Part shown: positions 1-9,972 of the stretch, one piece after another
How positions within the stretch are numbered: the stretch's first letter is position 1
Layout: each line of letters starts with the position of its first letter
DNA from: Pseudomonadales bacterium
GTDB taxonomy: Bacteria > Pseudomonadota > Gammaproteobacteria > Pseudomonadales > Pseudohongiellaceae
Direction: 5' to 3'
Assembly (NCBI GenBank): GCA_023257655.1
Contig: JALRBQ010000014.1
Span: forward strand, 56,261-120,260
DNA length: 64,000 nt
Made by a program: the position numbers and the translations under genes
The notes under the pieces: model-generated
Told to the model about the DNA's origin: nothing
The model's database searches: none
Seen by the model: only the letters and a program-made list of their open reading frames with translations

Positions 1-823
1 TGGCTGGATTGCCGCAAAAATTGCGGTCGGATGGCAACAACTGGGCACTGCGACCGCTGACGCGGTAGGCGATGAGCCCGATCCACTCGCGTACCGCCAT
101 GCGCAGAATCTCGAGGTTATTGGAAAACTGGAATTGCACCCGCAGCAGATTGCCCTTGCGGGAATAATGATCGACCGGATAGGGATAGACGGTCCAGTCC
201 TGGCCACAGAAAATACCGACCGCACGTGGCATATGAAATGCGGAAGTCACCAGCACCCAGTTGGAACCCGGAGCGGGGGCAACGAGGGCCTTGCTGTTGA
301 CGGCATTCTCGAATGTGTTACGGGACTCGCTTTCGAAGACTATCGCGCGATTGCCCAGACCCAATTGTTCCAGCAGCACGCGCATCGAGTCTGCTTCCTT
401 GAATTCCTGCTCCAGGACCGTGCCGCTGCCGCCGGTGAACACGAGTTGCGCGGTTGGGTAGAGATAGGCGAGGTGCAGGAATCCAGTAACCCGATCCGCC
501 GCATTGCCAAGTTCGGCCTGATTCCAGGCACTGGATTTCACCGCATCGAGGGCGCCACCCAGAACGATGACACCGTCGGCCTGGGCTGGCAGGGCGGCAT
601 TGGCCGCGAACCGGTTCTCCAGAGGCGCGATGAGCCACTCCCCCACGGGCAGAAAGCCGATTAACACGAGCAAGAGCGTGCACAGAGACAGCAGACGCCG
701 GGCGAGGCGCTGCCAGCCGACCAGCAACGCTAGCCAGGCCGACAGCCCGAGCAGCACGATCAGGCTGTCCGGGGAGATCAGCGCCCAGATCAGCTTGGAG
801 GCGAGGAAAAACAGGGTGTCCAT
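1..823 (-). CDS. DUF218 (YdcF/SanA-like) membrane protein, C-terminus cut by window edge
   Basis: This ORF is absent from the track because it runs off the left edge without a stop. Translating the complement from the ATG at 823 gives a hydrophobic N-terminus with two likely membrane segments (about residues 4-30 and 38-60). The DUF218 core follows, with GVIVLGGALD, the FTGGSG loop, a SRNTFENA segment and LVTSAFHMPRA. The family is linked to envelope or cell-wall-precursor functions (SanA, ElyC) in enterobacteria; the exact role here is unknown. Reading frame and motifs are clear, and only the last part is missing. The divergent neighbour is the peroxiredoxin at 1015. Confidence 0.85.
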   Translation of the reverse strand, partial: MDTLFFLASKLIWALISPDSLIVLLGLSAWLALLVGWQRLARRLLSLCTLLLVLIGFLPVGEWLIAPLENRFAANAALPAQADGVIVLGGALDAVKSSAWNQAELGNAADRVTGFLHLAYLYPTAQLVFTGGSGTVLEQEFKEADSMRVLLEQLGLGNRAIVFESESRNTFENAVNSKALVAPAPGSNWVLVTSAFHMPRAVGIFCGQDWTVYPYPVDHYSRKGNLLRVQFQFSNNLEILRMAVREWIGLIAYRVSGRSAQLLPSDRNFCGNPA

Positions 824-916
824 GTCAGGGGCCTGAGCCGGCATCAATGCGATAAGATATTGAATGCTAACTTAATTTCCCACTGATGACACGGGCAATA
901 TTTCCCGCTGCGGAGC

Positions 917-945
917 TTAGAATGTCGCGGTGAATTTGCTACTAT
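917..945 (+). promoter_or_regulatory. Candidate extended -10 sigma70 promoter for the peroxiredoxin
   Basis: TGCTACTAT at 937-945 matches the extended -10 pattern (TGnTAnnAT-like). The -35 region at 917-922 (TTAGAA) is weak. The element sits about 70 nt upstream of the start at 1015, in the divergent gap with the DUF218 gene. It was found by eye only. Confidence 0.35.
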
Positions 946-1014
946 CCCCCAACGCCGTGCCTGCACAGGCCTGAAATTTCCACAACTTCAAGTAATTAAC
1001 CAGGAGTAGAACGC

Positions 1015-1494
1015 ATGACAATCCAAGTAGGGGACAAGGTTCCTGCAGCAACATTCAAGGTGATGACCAGCGAAGGGCCCAAGGATATGACTTCTGATGC
1101 CGTATTTGCCGGCAAGAAGGTCGCTTTCTTCGCCGTTCCGGGCGCTTTCACACCCGGTTGCTCCATGACCCACCTTCCCGGCTTTGTGGTCCAGGCCGAT
1201 GCGATCAAGGCCAAGGGTGTCGATACTATCGCCTGCATGGCGGTGAATGACGCCTTCGTGATGGGTGCCTGGGGTCAACAGCAGAATGCAGAGGAAATCC
1301 TCATGCTCGCTGACGGCAATGGCGAGTTCACCGCGGCTCTGGGGCTGGAGCTGGATGCCAGTGGCTTCGGTATGGGGAAACGCGCGAAGCGTTTCGGCAT
1401 GATCGTGGAAAATGGCAAGGTGACTTACCTTGGCATCGAAGCGCCCGGCGAGATCAAGGTGAGTTCCGCCGACGCAATCCTCGCACAATTGTAA
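1015..1494 (+). CDS. Peroxiredoxin, Prx5-type (AhpC/TSA superfamily)
   Basis: This 159-residue cytosolic thiol peroxidase reduces hydrogen and alkyl peroxides, using glutathione/glutaredoxin or thioredoxin as donor in this family. The peroxidatic-site motif PGAFTPGCS places the catalytic cysteine at residue 49, followed by the typical Prx5 sequence MTHLPGF. There is no signal peptide. The start is set by AGGAG 9 nt upstream of the ATG. Length is normal for bacterial Prx5 (about 155-170 residues). It looks monocistronic. It contrasts with the second peroxiredoxin at 29186, which is exported and has UGA at the active site. Confidence 0.93.
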   Translation: MTIQVGDKVPAATFKVMTSEGPKDMTSDAVFAGKKVAFFAVPGAFTPGCSMTHLPGFVVQADAIKAKGVDTIACMAVNDAFVMGAWGQQQNAEEILMLADGNGEFTAALGLELDASGFGMGKRAKRFGMIVENGKVTYLGIEAPGEIKVSSADAILAQL

Positions 1495-1521
1495 TTCGGT
1501 CGACACTCGCCCACTGGTACG

Positions 1522-1558
1522 GCTTCCCGGAATTTTTCGCTTTCAATACCCGGGAAGC
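1522..1558 (+). repeat. Inverted repeat downstream of the peroxiredoxin
   Basis: A perfect 9-bp inverted repeat, GCTTCCCGG (1522-1530) and CCGGGAAGC (1550-1558), with a 19-nt AT-rich loop lies 27 nt after the peroxiredoxin stop. It has no T-run behind it, so it is not a classic intrinsic terminator. It could aid Rho-dependent termination or stabilise the 3' end. Confidence 0.4.
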
Positions 1559-1643
1559 GCGCCAATGCACCTGCCGACTGACGGTGGGTGCTTGTGGGCA
1601 ACAAGGCTCGGCCACGGCTAACTGGTGAGAATAGGTGAACACC

Positions 1644-2354
1644 ATGATTACGAACAACGTAGAATATAACGACGGTGATGTTTTGTTGGAGGGTTTCGTC
1701 GCGTATGAGGAAACCGATGTCCAGAAACCACTCGTGCTGGTGGCTCACGATTGGAGTGGTCGTCGCCAGTTTGCCTGTGATGCCGCGACCAGGATCGCGG
1801 AACTCGGCTACGTTGGATTCGCACTCGACATGTATGGCAAGGGCATATTCGGTTCCGACAATGATGTCGCTGGCAATTCCGCCCTGATGAATCCTCTGGC
1901 GAGCAATCGCGCCTTATTGCGTCAGCGCATTCGCGCCGCCCTCGTGGCCGGACGCAATATCCCTCAGGTCGATGCAACGCGCGTTGCGGCCATGGGTTTC
2001 TGTTTCGGTGGTATGTGCGTGCTCGAACTGGCCCGTTCCGGTGCCGATGTGCGCGGTGTCGTCAGCATTCATGGCATCTTTGCGCCGGGTGATGAGCCCA
2101 ACGCATCGATTGTGTCCAAGGTCCTGTGCCTGCATGGACACGATGATCCGATGGTGCCGCCGGAGCAGGTGCTGGCCTTCGAGACTGAGATGTCGGAGGC
2201 GGGTGTCGATTGGCAGATGCATGTTTATGGGGGCACCACACACGCGTTCACGAACCCGGCCGCCAATAATCCGGACTTCGGCACAGTCTTCAATGCCACG
2301 GCCGAGCGTCGGGCCTATCAGTCGCTGACGAGCTTCCTGGCAGAAATTTTCTAG
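1644..2354 (+). CDS. Dienelactone hydrolase family protein
   Basis: A 236-residue alpha/beta hydrolase of the dienelactone hydrolase family. GFCFGG carries the cysteine nucleophile (C120), as in true dienelactone hydrolases. CLHGHDDPMVP holds the acid residue, and GGTTHAFTNP holds the catalytic histidine. There is no signal peptide, so it is cytosolic. The track starts at a GTG (1635), but the ATG at 1644 has AGGT 7 nt upstream and is the better start. The natural substrate is unknown; these enzymes hydrolyse lactones or activated esters. No aromatic ring-cleavage genes are nearby. Confidence 0.88.
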   Translation: MITNNVEYNDGDVLLEGFVAYEETDVQKPLVLVAHDWSGRRQFACDAATRIAELGYVGFALDMYGKGIFGSDNDVAGNSALMNPLASNRALLRQRIRAALVAGRNIPQVDATRVAAMGFCFGGMCVLELARSGADVRGVVSIHGIFAPGDEPNASIVSKVLCLHGHDDPMVPPEQVLAFETEMSEAGVDWQMHVYGGTTHAFTNPAANNPDFGTVFNATAERRAYQSLTSFLAEIF

Positions 2355-2372
2355 CCACCTGCTGCCAATGAC

Positions 2373-2408
2373 AAGAATAAGAACAATAAGAACAATAAGA
2401 ACAAGAAG
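2373..2408 (+). repeat. Purine-rich tandem repeat, 9-bp unit x4
   Basis: AAGAATAAG, AACAATAAG, AACAATAAG and AACAAGAAG lie head to tail in the gap before the SLC13 gene, followed by further AAG-rich sequence that ends in its ribosome-binding site. The tract is AT-rich and almost free of pyrimidines, unlike the surrounding DNA. Confidence 0.85.
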
Positions 2409-2428
2409 ATTAAGAATAAGGAAGCAGA

Positions 2429-4132
2429 ATGAGCAGTAACAGCGTGATTGGCCAGCCCATAATCACTCCTTTGCGGTCGCGAATCGGACTCTGGCTGGGA
2501 CCGGTTGTCTTCGTCGCGATGGTGTTATTCGTCGATCTCGATCCTGCACATCCTCTCGTTACTCGCATGGCAGCCGTGATCATGCTGATGGCCATCTGGT
2601 GGATTACCGAGGCGATTCCACTCTCGGCGACGGCGCTGTTGCCCATCGTACTGTTTCCCTTGCTCGGCATCATGCGAGGCCGCGAGGTATCGGCGGTCAG
2701 TCGTATCGATTTCGATACCACCTCGTTCCGTGGCGGCCTGCAGCCTTCAGATCTCGACATCATCTATCCCAATGTCGCTGCGCAATACATGGACTGGATC
2801 ATTCTGCTGTTCATGGGCGGCTTCATCATCGCCGTCGCCGTAGAAAAATGGAACCTGCACAAACGCATCGCGCTGCACATTCTGCGTCTCATTGGCGGGC
2901 AGCCACATAGGCTCGTGCTGGGCTTCATGATTGCCACCGGTTTTCTCTCGATGTGGTTATCGAATACCGCGACAGCAATGATGATGATGCCGATGGGCAT
3001 GTCTCTGATTCTGCTGTACGAAGATCTTAACAGGCAGATCGTTGCGGAGGGTGGCACTGTCGATGCGCGCGCGGACAACTTTGCCCTCAACCTGTTGCTG
3101 GGCATCGCCTATGCGGCATCAATTGGAGGCTTCGCGACACTCATTGGTACGCCCCCGAATGGCGTACTTGTCACTCAGTTACCCCAGTTGTTTCCAGACG
3201 CGCCGGAAATCACCTTCGCAGCGTGGATGGTATTTGCGCTGCCCATGAGCCTGACCTATCTGTTGCTGGCCTGGGTGTTACTGACGCGCTTCGTGTTCCC
3301 TCTGCCAGCTACGACGCCGTTCAGTGGCCGTGATTTCATCAATAACGAAATCAGGAAGCTGGGTGTCATGTCCGTCGAGGAGAAACGTGTCGCGGGCGTG
3401 TTTGTCGCGGTCGCGGTATTGTGGATGACGCGCAAGGAACGCCTGTTCAGCGACGATCTTGATATCTTCGGCTGGAGTCATTATCTCGACGCGTTCCTTG
3501 TCGGTATCGGCACCAATCCCGTCGGCGCCCTGCTCGATGACGGCACGGTGTCGATCGCCATGGCGCTGCTGTTATTCATTATTCCTGCCAGCAAGCAGAC
3601 CGGGGGTCGACTGCTGGACTGGGACGACGCCCGCAAGGTGCCCTGGGGTATTCTGCTGCTGTTCGGCGGTGGCCTCGCCATCGCAAAGGGCTTCACAACC
3701 TCGGGACTGTCAGATTACATCGCGATGCAATTGCAGGCCGTGCTGGGTGACGCCAATCCGCTGGTCATCGTCATCAGCACCGTGACTTTTATCACGAGCC
3801 TGACTGAAGTCTCTTCAAACACGGCGACAATCTCACTGTCACTGCCAATCATGGCCAGTCTGTCCCAGGCCATGGAGGCGCATCCGCTGCTGCTATTGAT
3901 CCCGACCACGCTCGCGGCTTCCTGCTCGTTCATGCTGCCGGTTTCGACGCCACCGAATGCCATCGTTTACGGCTCTGGCCGTATTCCTATCATGAAGATG
4001 GTCATCGCGGGGATCTGGCTCGATGTGCTCTCGGTGATCTTGTTGACCGGGTTCGTCTACACGCTGGGCCACCTGACTTTCGATGTGCTGGGCCCGTTTC
4101 CGGACTGGGCGCGACCACTCGGTGGTGGTTAA
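2429..4132 (+). CDS. SLC13/DASS family sodium-coupled anion (dicarboxylate) transporter
   Basis: A 567-residue inner-membrane protein with about 11-13 hydrophobic segments. It has both SNT motifs of the DASS family (WLSNTAT around residue 180 and SSNTATISL around 470), which form the two sodium/substrate hairpins in VcINDY-type carriers. WWITEAIP near residue 60 is the usual family signature. The likely role is uptake of C4-dicarboxylates or related anions, but the exact substrate cannot be read from sequence. The start is supported by AAGGAAG 7 nt upstream. An insertion around residues 310-380, containing FSDDLDIFGW, is longer than in the shortest family members. No other operon genes are evident. 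Confidence 0.9.
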   Translation: MSSNSVIGQPIITPLRSRIGLWLGPVVFVAMVLFVDLDPAHPLVTRMAAVIMLMAIWWITEAIPLSATALLPIVLFPLLGIMRGREVSAVSRIDFDTTSFRGGLQPSDLDIIYPNVAAQYMDWIILLFMGGFIIAVAVEKWNLHKRIALHILRLIGGQPHRLVLGFMIATGFLSMWLSNTATAMMMMPMGMSLILLYEDLNRQIVAEGGTVDARADNFALNLLLGIAYAASIGGFATLIGTPPNGVLVTQLPQLFPDAPEITFAAWMVFALPMSLTYLLLAWVLLTRFVFPLPATTPFSGRDFINNEIRKLGVMSVEEKRVAGVFVAVAVLWMTRKERLFSDDLDIFGWSHYLDAFLVGIGTNPVGALLDDGTVSIAMALLLFIIPASKQTGGRLLDWDDARKVPWGILLLFGGGLAIAKGFTTSGLSDYIAMQLQAVLGDANPLVIVISTVTFITSLTEVSSNTATISLSLPIMASLSQAMEAHPLLLLIPTTLAASCSFMLPVSTPPNAIVYGSGRIPIMKMVIAGIWLDVLSVILLTGFVYTLGHLTFDVLGPFPDWARPLGGG

Positions 4133-4210
4133 CTGATTGATTGTGATCGCTTTTGTTAAACAGATACGGCAGAAAATGTGATTCTGCACCGAAACTTGTT
4201 ATGTTATGGT

Positions 4211-4228
4211 GCTGCCCGAAAAGGCAGC
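4211..4228 (+). other. Hairpin in the leader of the diguanylate cyclase gene
   Basis: GCTGCC-CGAAAA-GGCAGC forms a perfect 6-bp stem, 78 nt after the SLC13 stop and 70 nt before the cyclase start. No U-tract follows it. It could be a 3'-end structure of the transporter mRNA or part of a 5' UTR. I tried to match it to a c-di-GMP riboswitch and could not. Confidence 0.35.
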
Positions 4229-4298
4229 GAATGCCCGCGTCGGCAAGCGGTTTCAGGGTGCAGTGCACTCTGAGCACTAACAACACGAAATTGTGCCT

Positions 4299-4946
4299 AT
4301 GAATGGCCAGCAAAATTCCGGTCCCGTCCCCATCACCGTCTGTCCGGCAGGCGATGACCATTGTCCTCATCATGCCGAAGTGCAGCGCCTGCGCGATGAG
4401 ATCAAACACCTTGCCGCGATGGTGCGTACGGACGAGCTGACGGGGCTGTTCAATTTTCGTTATTTTACGCAGGCCCTGAGCCTGGAGATGGAGCGTACGC
4501 GCCGCTCTGGCCAGCCGACCTGTCTCATCATGCTCGACCTCGACCACTTCAAGGACATCAACGATATCCACGGTCACGAAGTTGGTAACAACGTGTTGCG
4601 GCATATCTCCAGCCTGATCCAGAAGACAGTGCGACGACTCGATATTCCCTGTCGATACGGTGGCGAGGAATTCACGATTATTCTACCGGACACCAGCCTG
4701 AAGCAGGGCGTCCGCTTCGCCAATCGTTTGCGTCTGATCATTGAAAATGCGCCCTTGGATGTCGGCACAGCCAGACTCGGCATCGAGGCCAGCTTTGGCG
4801 TCGATGTGTATAACCGCGGTGATCAGGCGAGTGAGAAGGAATTTGTCGAGAAGGTGGACTCTTACCTCTATCAGGCAAAGCAGGAAGGCCGCAACCGCGT
4901 GTGTCACAAGGACGAACCCGACGACCTCGAAGCGAGTCAGAACTAG
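4299..4946 (+). CDS. Diguanylate cyclase (GGDEF domain, active-site GGEEF)
   Basis: A 215-residue soluble protein that should make c-di-GMP from two GTP. The GGDEF domain spans about residues 43-205, with RTDELTGLFNFRYF at its start, the metal-binding LDLDHFKDIND and the active-site loop GGEEF (121-125). RRLD lies exactly five residues before GGEEF, so the product-inhibition I-site is intact. The first 30 residues contain CPAGDDHCPHH, a Cys/His-rich patch that might bind metal, followed by a short coiled-coil-like helix. The ATG at 4299 is preferred to the GTG at 4293, but neither has a strong ribosome-binding site. The 3' end overlaps the convergent Nudix gene by 4 nt. Confidence 0.93.
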   Translation: MNGQQNSGPVPITVCPAGDDHCPHHAEVQRLRDEIKHLAAMVRTDELTGLFNFRYFTQALSLEMERTRRSGQPTCLIMLDLDHFKDINDIHGHEVGNNVLRHISSLIQKTVRRLDIPCRYGGEEFTIILPDTSLKQGVRFANRLRLIIENAPLDVGTARLGIEASFGVDVYNRGDQASEKEFVEKVDSYLYQAKQEGRNRVCHKDEPDDLEASQN

Positions 4947-5602
4947 TCTGGCATTGTCGCGTGTCGAGTCACTGCTTCGGCGAGATGGTGCAGGATATTC
5001 GCCGTTGCCCCCCAGATCCGGTAATCCTCAAACAGCAATTCCAGAATTTGGCGAGGCTGCTCGTTGAACAGAATCTCACTGCGTCGATAGGCTTCCGGAT
5101 TCAGCACCAGCTCCAGCGGTGCTTGAAAGATGTCGGCAACTTCGACAGGGCAGGGTGTGAATTGCAGGCCCGGTTCGATCAACCCAATGACCGGCGTCAC
5201 GCGAAAACCCGATGGCAGGGCCATCTCGCCGAGTTGGCCGATGATCTCCACTGCATCCCGACGCAAGCCGATCTCCTCTTCACTCTCACGCAGTGCCGTT
5301 GACACCGCATCGGCATCCCGTGCCTCCCAAGTCCCGCCAGGCAGGCTGATCTGGCCGGCATGACTCTTCAGATTGGCCGAACGCACCGTGAGTACCACAT
5401 GACTCTCCTGGGTCGCGCTGTTGCGGGTGACGGGAATCAGCACCGCCGCCTTGCGCAGGCTGTCGAGTTGGGCCATGGCCATGCGATTGACGTGAGGGTT
5501 GGGATGTTGAATGAAGCCGGGATGGCGCTGCTGTTGACTGGCCAGATAGTCGAGCAGGATGTCATAGCGCGTGCTGATGGGGCCAGTCTGTGACGTCGTC
5601 AT
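4943..5602 (-). CDS. Nudix hydrolase, CoA pyrophosphatase type (NudL/NUDT7-like)
   Basis: A 219-residue cytosolic enzyme expected to cleave CoA or acyl-CoA to phosphopantetheine and 3',5'-ADP. The family-specific motif before the Nudix box (LTVRSANLKSHAGQISLPGG) and the box itself (ALRESEEEIGL) match the UPF0035/CoAse subgroup of Nudix proteins. The start ATG is at 5602. It is convergent with the diguanylate cyclase, with a 4-nt overlap of the 3' ends. Upstream, an intrinsic terminator separates it from the TonB receptor gene, so it probably has its own promoter in the short gap. Confidence 0.9.
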   Translation of the reverse strand: MTTSQTGPISTRYDILLDYLASQQQRHPGFIQHPNPHVNRMAMAQLDSLRKAAVLIPVTRNSATQESHVVLTVRSANLKSHAGQISLPGGTWEARDADAVSTALRESEEEIGLRRDAVEIIGQLGEMALPSGFRVTPVIGLIEPGLQFTPCPVEVADIFQAPLELVLNPEAYRRSEILFNEQPRQILELLFEDYRIWGATANILHHLAEAVTRHATMPD

Positions 5603-5627
5603 TCCGGGTGCTCATCGCGTGAAAGGC

Positions 5628-5659
5628 AAAAAAATGCCGACTTGAGGTCGGCATTTTTT
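5628..5659 (-). terminator. Bidirectional intrinsic terminator after the TonB receptor gene
   Basis: A perfect 8-bp stem, ATGCCGAC/GTCGGCAT with a 5-nt loop, is flanked by A-runs on one side and T-runs on the other. Read on the minus strand it lies 33-65 nt after the TonB receptor stop. Confidence 0.88.
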
Positions 5660-5692
5660 ATCACTCTATCGGACTCGCGTCCAATGTCTGTA

Positions 5693-7768
5693 CTAGCGGA
5701 ACTTCCAGTTAACAGCCAGGAAGGCGCGCGCCGGTTCACCAGGGAAATAACGATCACCGGTGAAGGCAGTCCAGTCAGCCCGCTCTGCGTACTCCACATC
5801 GGTGATGTTTAACAGGTTCAGCGACACGTTGATAGTGTCATTGACCTGATACTGGGTGCGCAGGTTCAACAGGTCGTGGCCGTCGTAGGAGGCGGTGTTT
5901 TCTGGGTTTGTGTAGTACTTGCCCATGTTCACCCATTCCAGTTCGGTCAGCAGCTTCGCATTCGGACGCCATTGCAGGTGCAGGTTACCGAAGGCATTCG
6001 GTGCACCATCGACATCGTTGCCGCGCAGGGCAGCACCATTGGAGTCTTCCGAGTTCTCTACCGTGTGGCTGGCGAGATTCAAGGTGCCGCGTACTGACAG
6101 GGTGGCGGTGATGTCATAGCCGGCACCCAATTCGAGACCGCGATGCTTCGTGTGTACCCCATTCAGGTTGATGCGATTGCTGTCAGTGATGATTTCATTG
6201 GTCTTGTCCATGTAATAGACCGTGGCGGAATAATCCCAGTCACTGCCAGCCCCGACGAAGGCAATCTCGTAGCTCTCGAGCTCGACCGATTCGAGGTCCG
6301 CGACATTCTGGTTGTTCTGTAAACGATAAAGTTCGGTCGCCTGGGGGGCGCGGAAGCCATTCTGCACGCGCAGTTGCAGGCTATTGCTGTCGTCAAAGGA
6401 ATAGCTCAGTCCCAGTTTTGGCGAGAGGTCGGTAAAACTATCGTCGCGATCGGCCGGGCGATTGTAACGGCAGCCACCAAAGCCACAGGGCACGCCATTT
6501 TCCTTGACGCGACCATCCACCATCAGGTTGTCGTAGTCATAGTTGATGTCTTCGAGACGCAAACCCAGCGACAGATCCCAGTTCTCGCTGAGACTCTGCT
6601 CGTAGCTGATAAAGGCACCCATCTGCCGCGCGTCAACTTCGTAGTCATACTGGCGTCCCTGTGGAATCGTGTTGCGCAGGAACGCTGATCCCACAGTCGG
6701 ATTCGGCTGGAACTGTTTCAGCTTGCCATTGGTGGACTCGATATCGATGCCCATCGCCAGTCGCGCGTTGTTGGCCAGCGTGCGATAACCCGCCGTCTGT
6801 AAACCAACACTGCGGTGTTCGGAGTCCTCGATCGGCAAGCCGGGCAGGAAGTGCTGGATGAAGTTCATGTTGGCTTCGCGGAAATAGGGCGTCAGTACGA
6901 TGTCCCAATCGTCCACGTGCTGGGTGAACCGGGTCCACACGCGGTTATTGACGCTATCGCGATACGCTTCAGGGTTTGGGTTGGTATCGCGCAGTGAACC
7001 CTTGTAGGCTTTCGGGCCGACCACGTAACCGGCAGTTTCCTGATTCAGGTTGCTGAAGGTGAAACCGCCATCGAGTGTCGCGCCTTTCGCCGTCGCGTAA
7101 TGGTACAGCCATGACACCTTCTGCTGATCGACGCCGCTATCGTCGCGATAGCCTTCTTCACTGACACCATTGACGAGCAGCAGCTGCTTGAAATTACCGT
7201 AGTCATGGCCCAGACGACCTTTCACGCGCCAGGACCCTTCGGGACCGCTCTCAAGCGTTACCTCACCAGCTTCACCCGGCTCAGGCAACACCACATTGAT
7301 CAGGCCATGCATCGCATTGGAGCCCCAGAAGGCGCTGCCCGGACCGCGGACGACCTCGATGCTGGCGGCGTTTTCGCTATGCGCGTCGAACATCTCGTTG
7401 ACGTTACAGAAGCCTGCCGACCGCAGAGGGATACCATTCTCGGCCGTGAGGAATGCGCCACAGGCGCCGCCTCCGGTGAATACGGGAGAGCGAATCGCGA
7501 TCAGGCTCTCCTGGCCATTGTTGCGATTAATATTGACGCCGGGGAGGCGGTTGAGTGCTTCCTGGTAGTGGGTGTGCGCAATCAGATCCAGATCCTGCTG
7601 GCCCAAAACGGAAACAGCGGCATTGATGTCTGACAGTCCTTCAGACCGCCTGCTGTTGGAAGTAACCTTGATCTCTTGGATCGCGTCACGACCGCTTTGC
7701 GCCAGTGCAGGAACTGCCGTTGCTGCCGTGCTGAATGCGATCGCTGTGAACAGTAACTTGCGAATCAT
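5693..7768 (-). CDS. TonB-dependent outer-membrane receptor
   Basis: A 691-residue outer-membrane transporter. It has a signal peptide (MIRKLLFTAIAFSTAATAVPALAQ) and a plug domain from about residue 40 to 170 (VLGQQDLDLI, LNRLPGVNINRN, IEVVRGPGSAFWGSNAMHGLINVV). A 22-strand barrel follows, with NGFRAPQATELYRL, the C-terminal RDWTAF region and a terminal aromatic. The TonB box is not obvious. The substrate is unknown; the architecture fits siderophores, vitamin B12 or carbohydrate oligomers. It is divergent from the nitronate monooxygenase and followed by a terminator. A GGAGAGAG ribosome-binding site precedes the start. Confidence 0.93.
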   Translation of the reverse strand: MIRKLLFTAIAFSTAATAVPALAQSGRDAIQEIKVTSNSRRSEGLSDINAAVSVLGQQDLDLIAHTHYQEALNRLPGVNINRNNGQESLIAIRSPVFTGGGACGAFLTAENGIPLRSAGFCNVNEMFDAHSENAASIEVVRGPGSAFWGSNAMHGLINVVLPEPGEAGEVTLESGPEGSWRVKGRLGHDYGNFKQLLLVNGVSEEGYRDDSGVDQQKVSWLYHYATAKGATLDGGFTFSNLNQETAGYVVGPKAYKGSLRDTNPNPEAYRDSVNNRVWTRFTQHVDDWDIVLTPYFREANMNFIQHFLPGLPIEDSEHRSVGLQTAGYRTLANNARLAMGIDIESTNGKLKQFQPNPTVGSAFLRNTIPQGRQYDYEVDARQMGAFISYEQSLSENWDLSLGLRLEDINYDYDNLMVDGRVKENGVPCGFGGCRYNRPADRDDSFTDLSPKLGLSYSFDDSNSLQLRVQNGFRAPQATELYRLQNNQNVADLESVELESYEIAFVGAGSDWDYSATVYYMDKTNEIITDSNRINLNGVHTKHRGLELGAGYDITATLSVRGTLNLASHTVENSEDSNGAALRGNDVDGAPNAFGNLHLQWRPNAKLLTELEWVNMGKYYTNPENTASYDGHDLLNLRTQYQVNDTINVSLNLLNITDVEYAERADWTAFTGDRYFPGEPARAFLAVNWKFR

Positions 7769-9090
<1,322 letters not shown>

Positions 9091-9114
9091 TATCACCCGC
9101 AAACAGGACAGAGC

Positions 9115-9918
9115 ATGCAAATTAAAGACAAAGTAGTAGTAGTAACCGGCGCGGCCAGTGGCATCGGCAAGGCATTGTGCGAACGCTTTGCCCGGGAAGG
9201 CGCGAAGGCCATCGTGTTATCGGATATCGACCAGGCTGGTATCGATACTGTCGCCGCCAGTCTCGCGCCCATCTCCGCGACTCTGGCTGTCCGCTGCGAT
9301 GTCGGACGCGAGGACGATGTGAAGGAACTGGTTCGACAGGCCATTGCCCGTTTTCGCCAGATCGACCTGTTCTGTTCCAATGCTGGCATCTTTACCGCCG
9401 GCGATGAGACGGTTTCCAATGCGCAATGGCAGACGATCTGGGACATCAACGTGATGGCCCACATCTATGCGGCGCGTGCCGTATTGCCTGCCATGCTGGA
9501 GCGGGGAGAAGGCTATCTGCTCAACACCTCTTCTGCGGCTGGCCTGTTAAGCCAGGTTGGCTCGGCACCGTATTCTGTGACAAAACATGCCGCCATCGGA
9601 TTTGCTGAATGGTTGTCGATCACCTACGGCAATCGAGGAATCAAGGTATCCGTCTTGTGTCCGCAGGCGGTGCGCACGAAAATGACTGCGGTCGGCGATG
9701 GTGATGGCGGAGTGGCGGGACTGGATGGCATGCTGGAGCCTGAGCAACTGGCCGAAACCGTCGTTGCCACACTCGCCGAAGAGCGCTTCTTGGTGTTACC
9801 GCACCCGGAAGTCCTGACTTATATGCGCCGCAAGACTGATGACTACGATCGTTGGCTCGGTGGCATGCGCCGGCTGCACGAGAAATTTCAGGACATCTAC
9901 CGCAGGCGCCAGCAATAG
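9115..9918 (+). CDS. Short-chain dehydrogenase/reductase (SDR)
   Basis: A 267-residue classical SDR that uses NAD(P)H to oxidise or reduce an alcohol/carbonyl. TGAASGIG (about residues 11-18) binds the cofactor, and SDID after beta-2 has an acidic residue that favours NAD(H). NAG, the catalytic Ser (NTSSAAG) and the YSVTKHA motif give the Asn-Ser-Tyr-Lys tetrad. AGGACA precedes the start. It follows the NMO gene closely. The substrate is unknown. Confidence 0.9.
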   Translation: MQIKDKVVVVTGAASGIGKALCERFAREGAKAIVLSDIDQAGIDTVAASLAPISATLAVRCDVGREDDVKELVRQAIARFRQIDLFCSNAGIFTAGDETVSNAQWQTIWDINVMAHIYAARAVLPAMLERGEGYLLNTSSAAGLLSQVGSAPYSVTKHAAIGFAEWLSITYGNRGIKVSVLCPQAVRTKMTAVGDGDGGVAGLDGMLEPEQLAETVVATLAEERFLVLPHPEVLTYMRRKTDDYDRWLGGMRRLHEKFQDIYRRRQQ

Positions 9919-9972
9919 GCGGCGGTAGCTGCGCGAGCTCACACTTTCCTTGATGGAATCGGGAGGGCGAAA

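Noticed and set aside
4200-4298. c-di-GMP riboswitch before the diguanylate cyclase
   Set aside because: A hairpin is present, but I could not find the conserved GEMM core sequence or tetraloop/receptor pattern.
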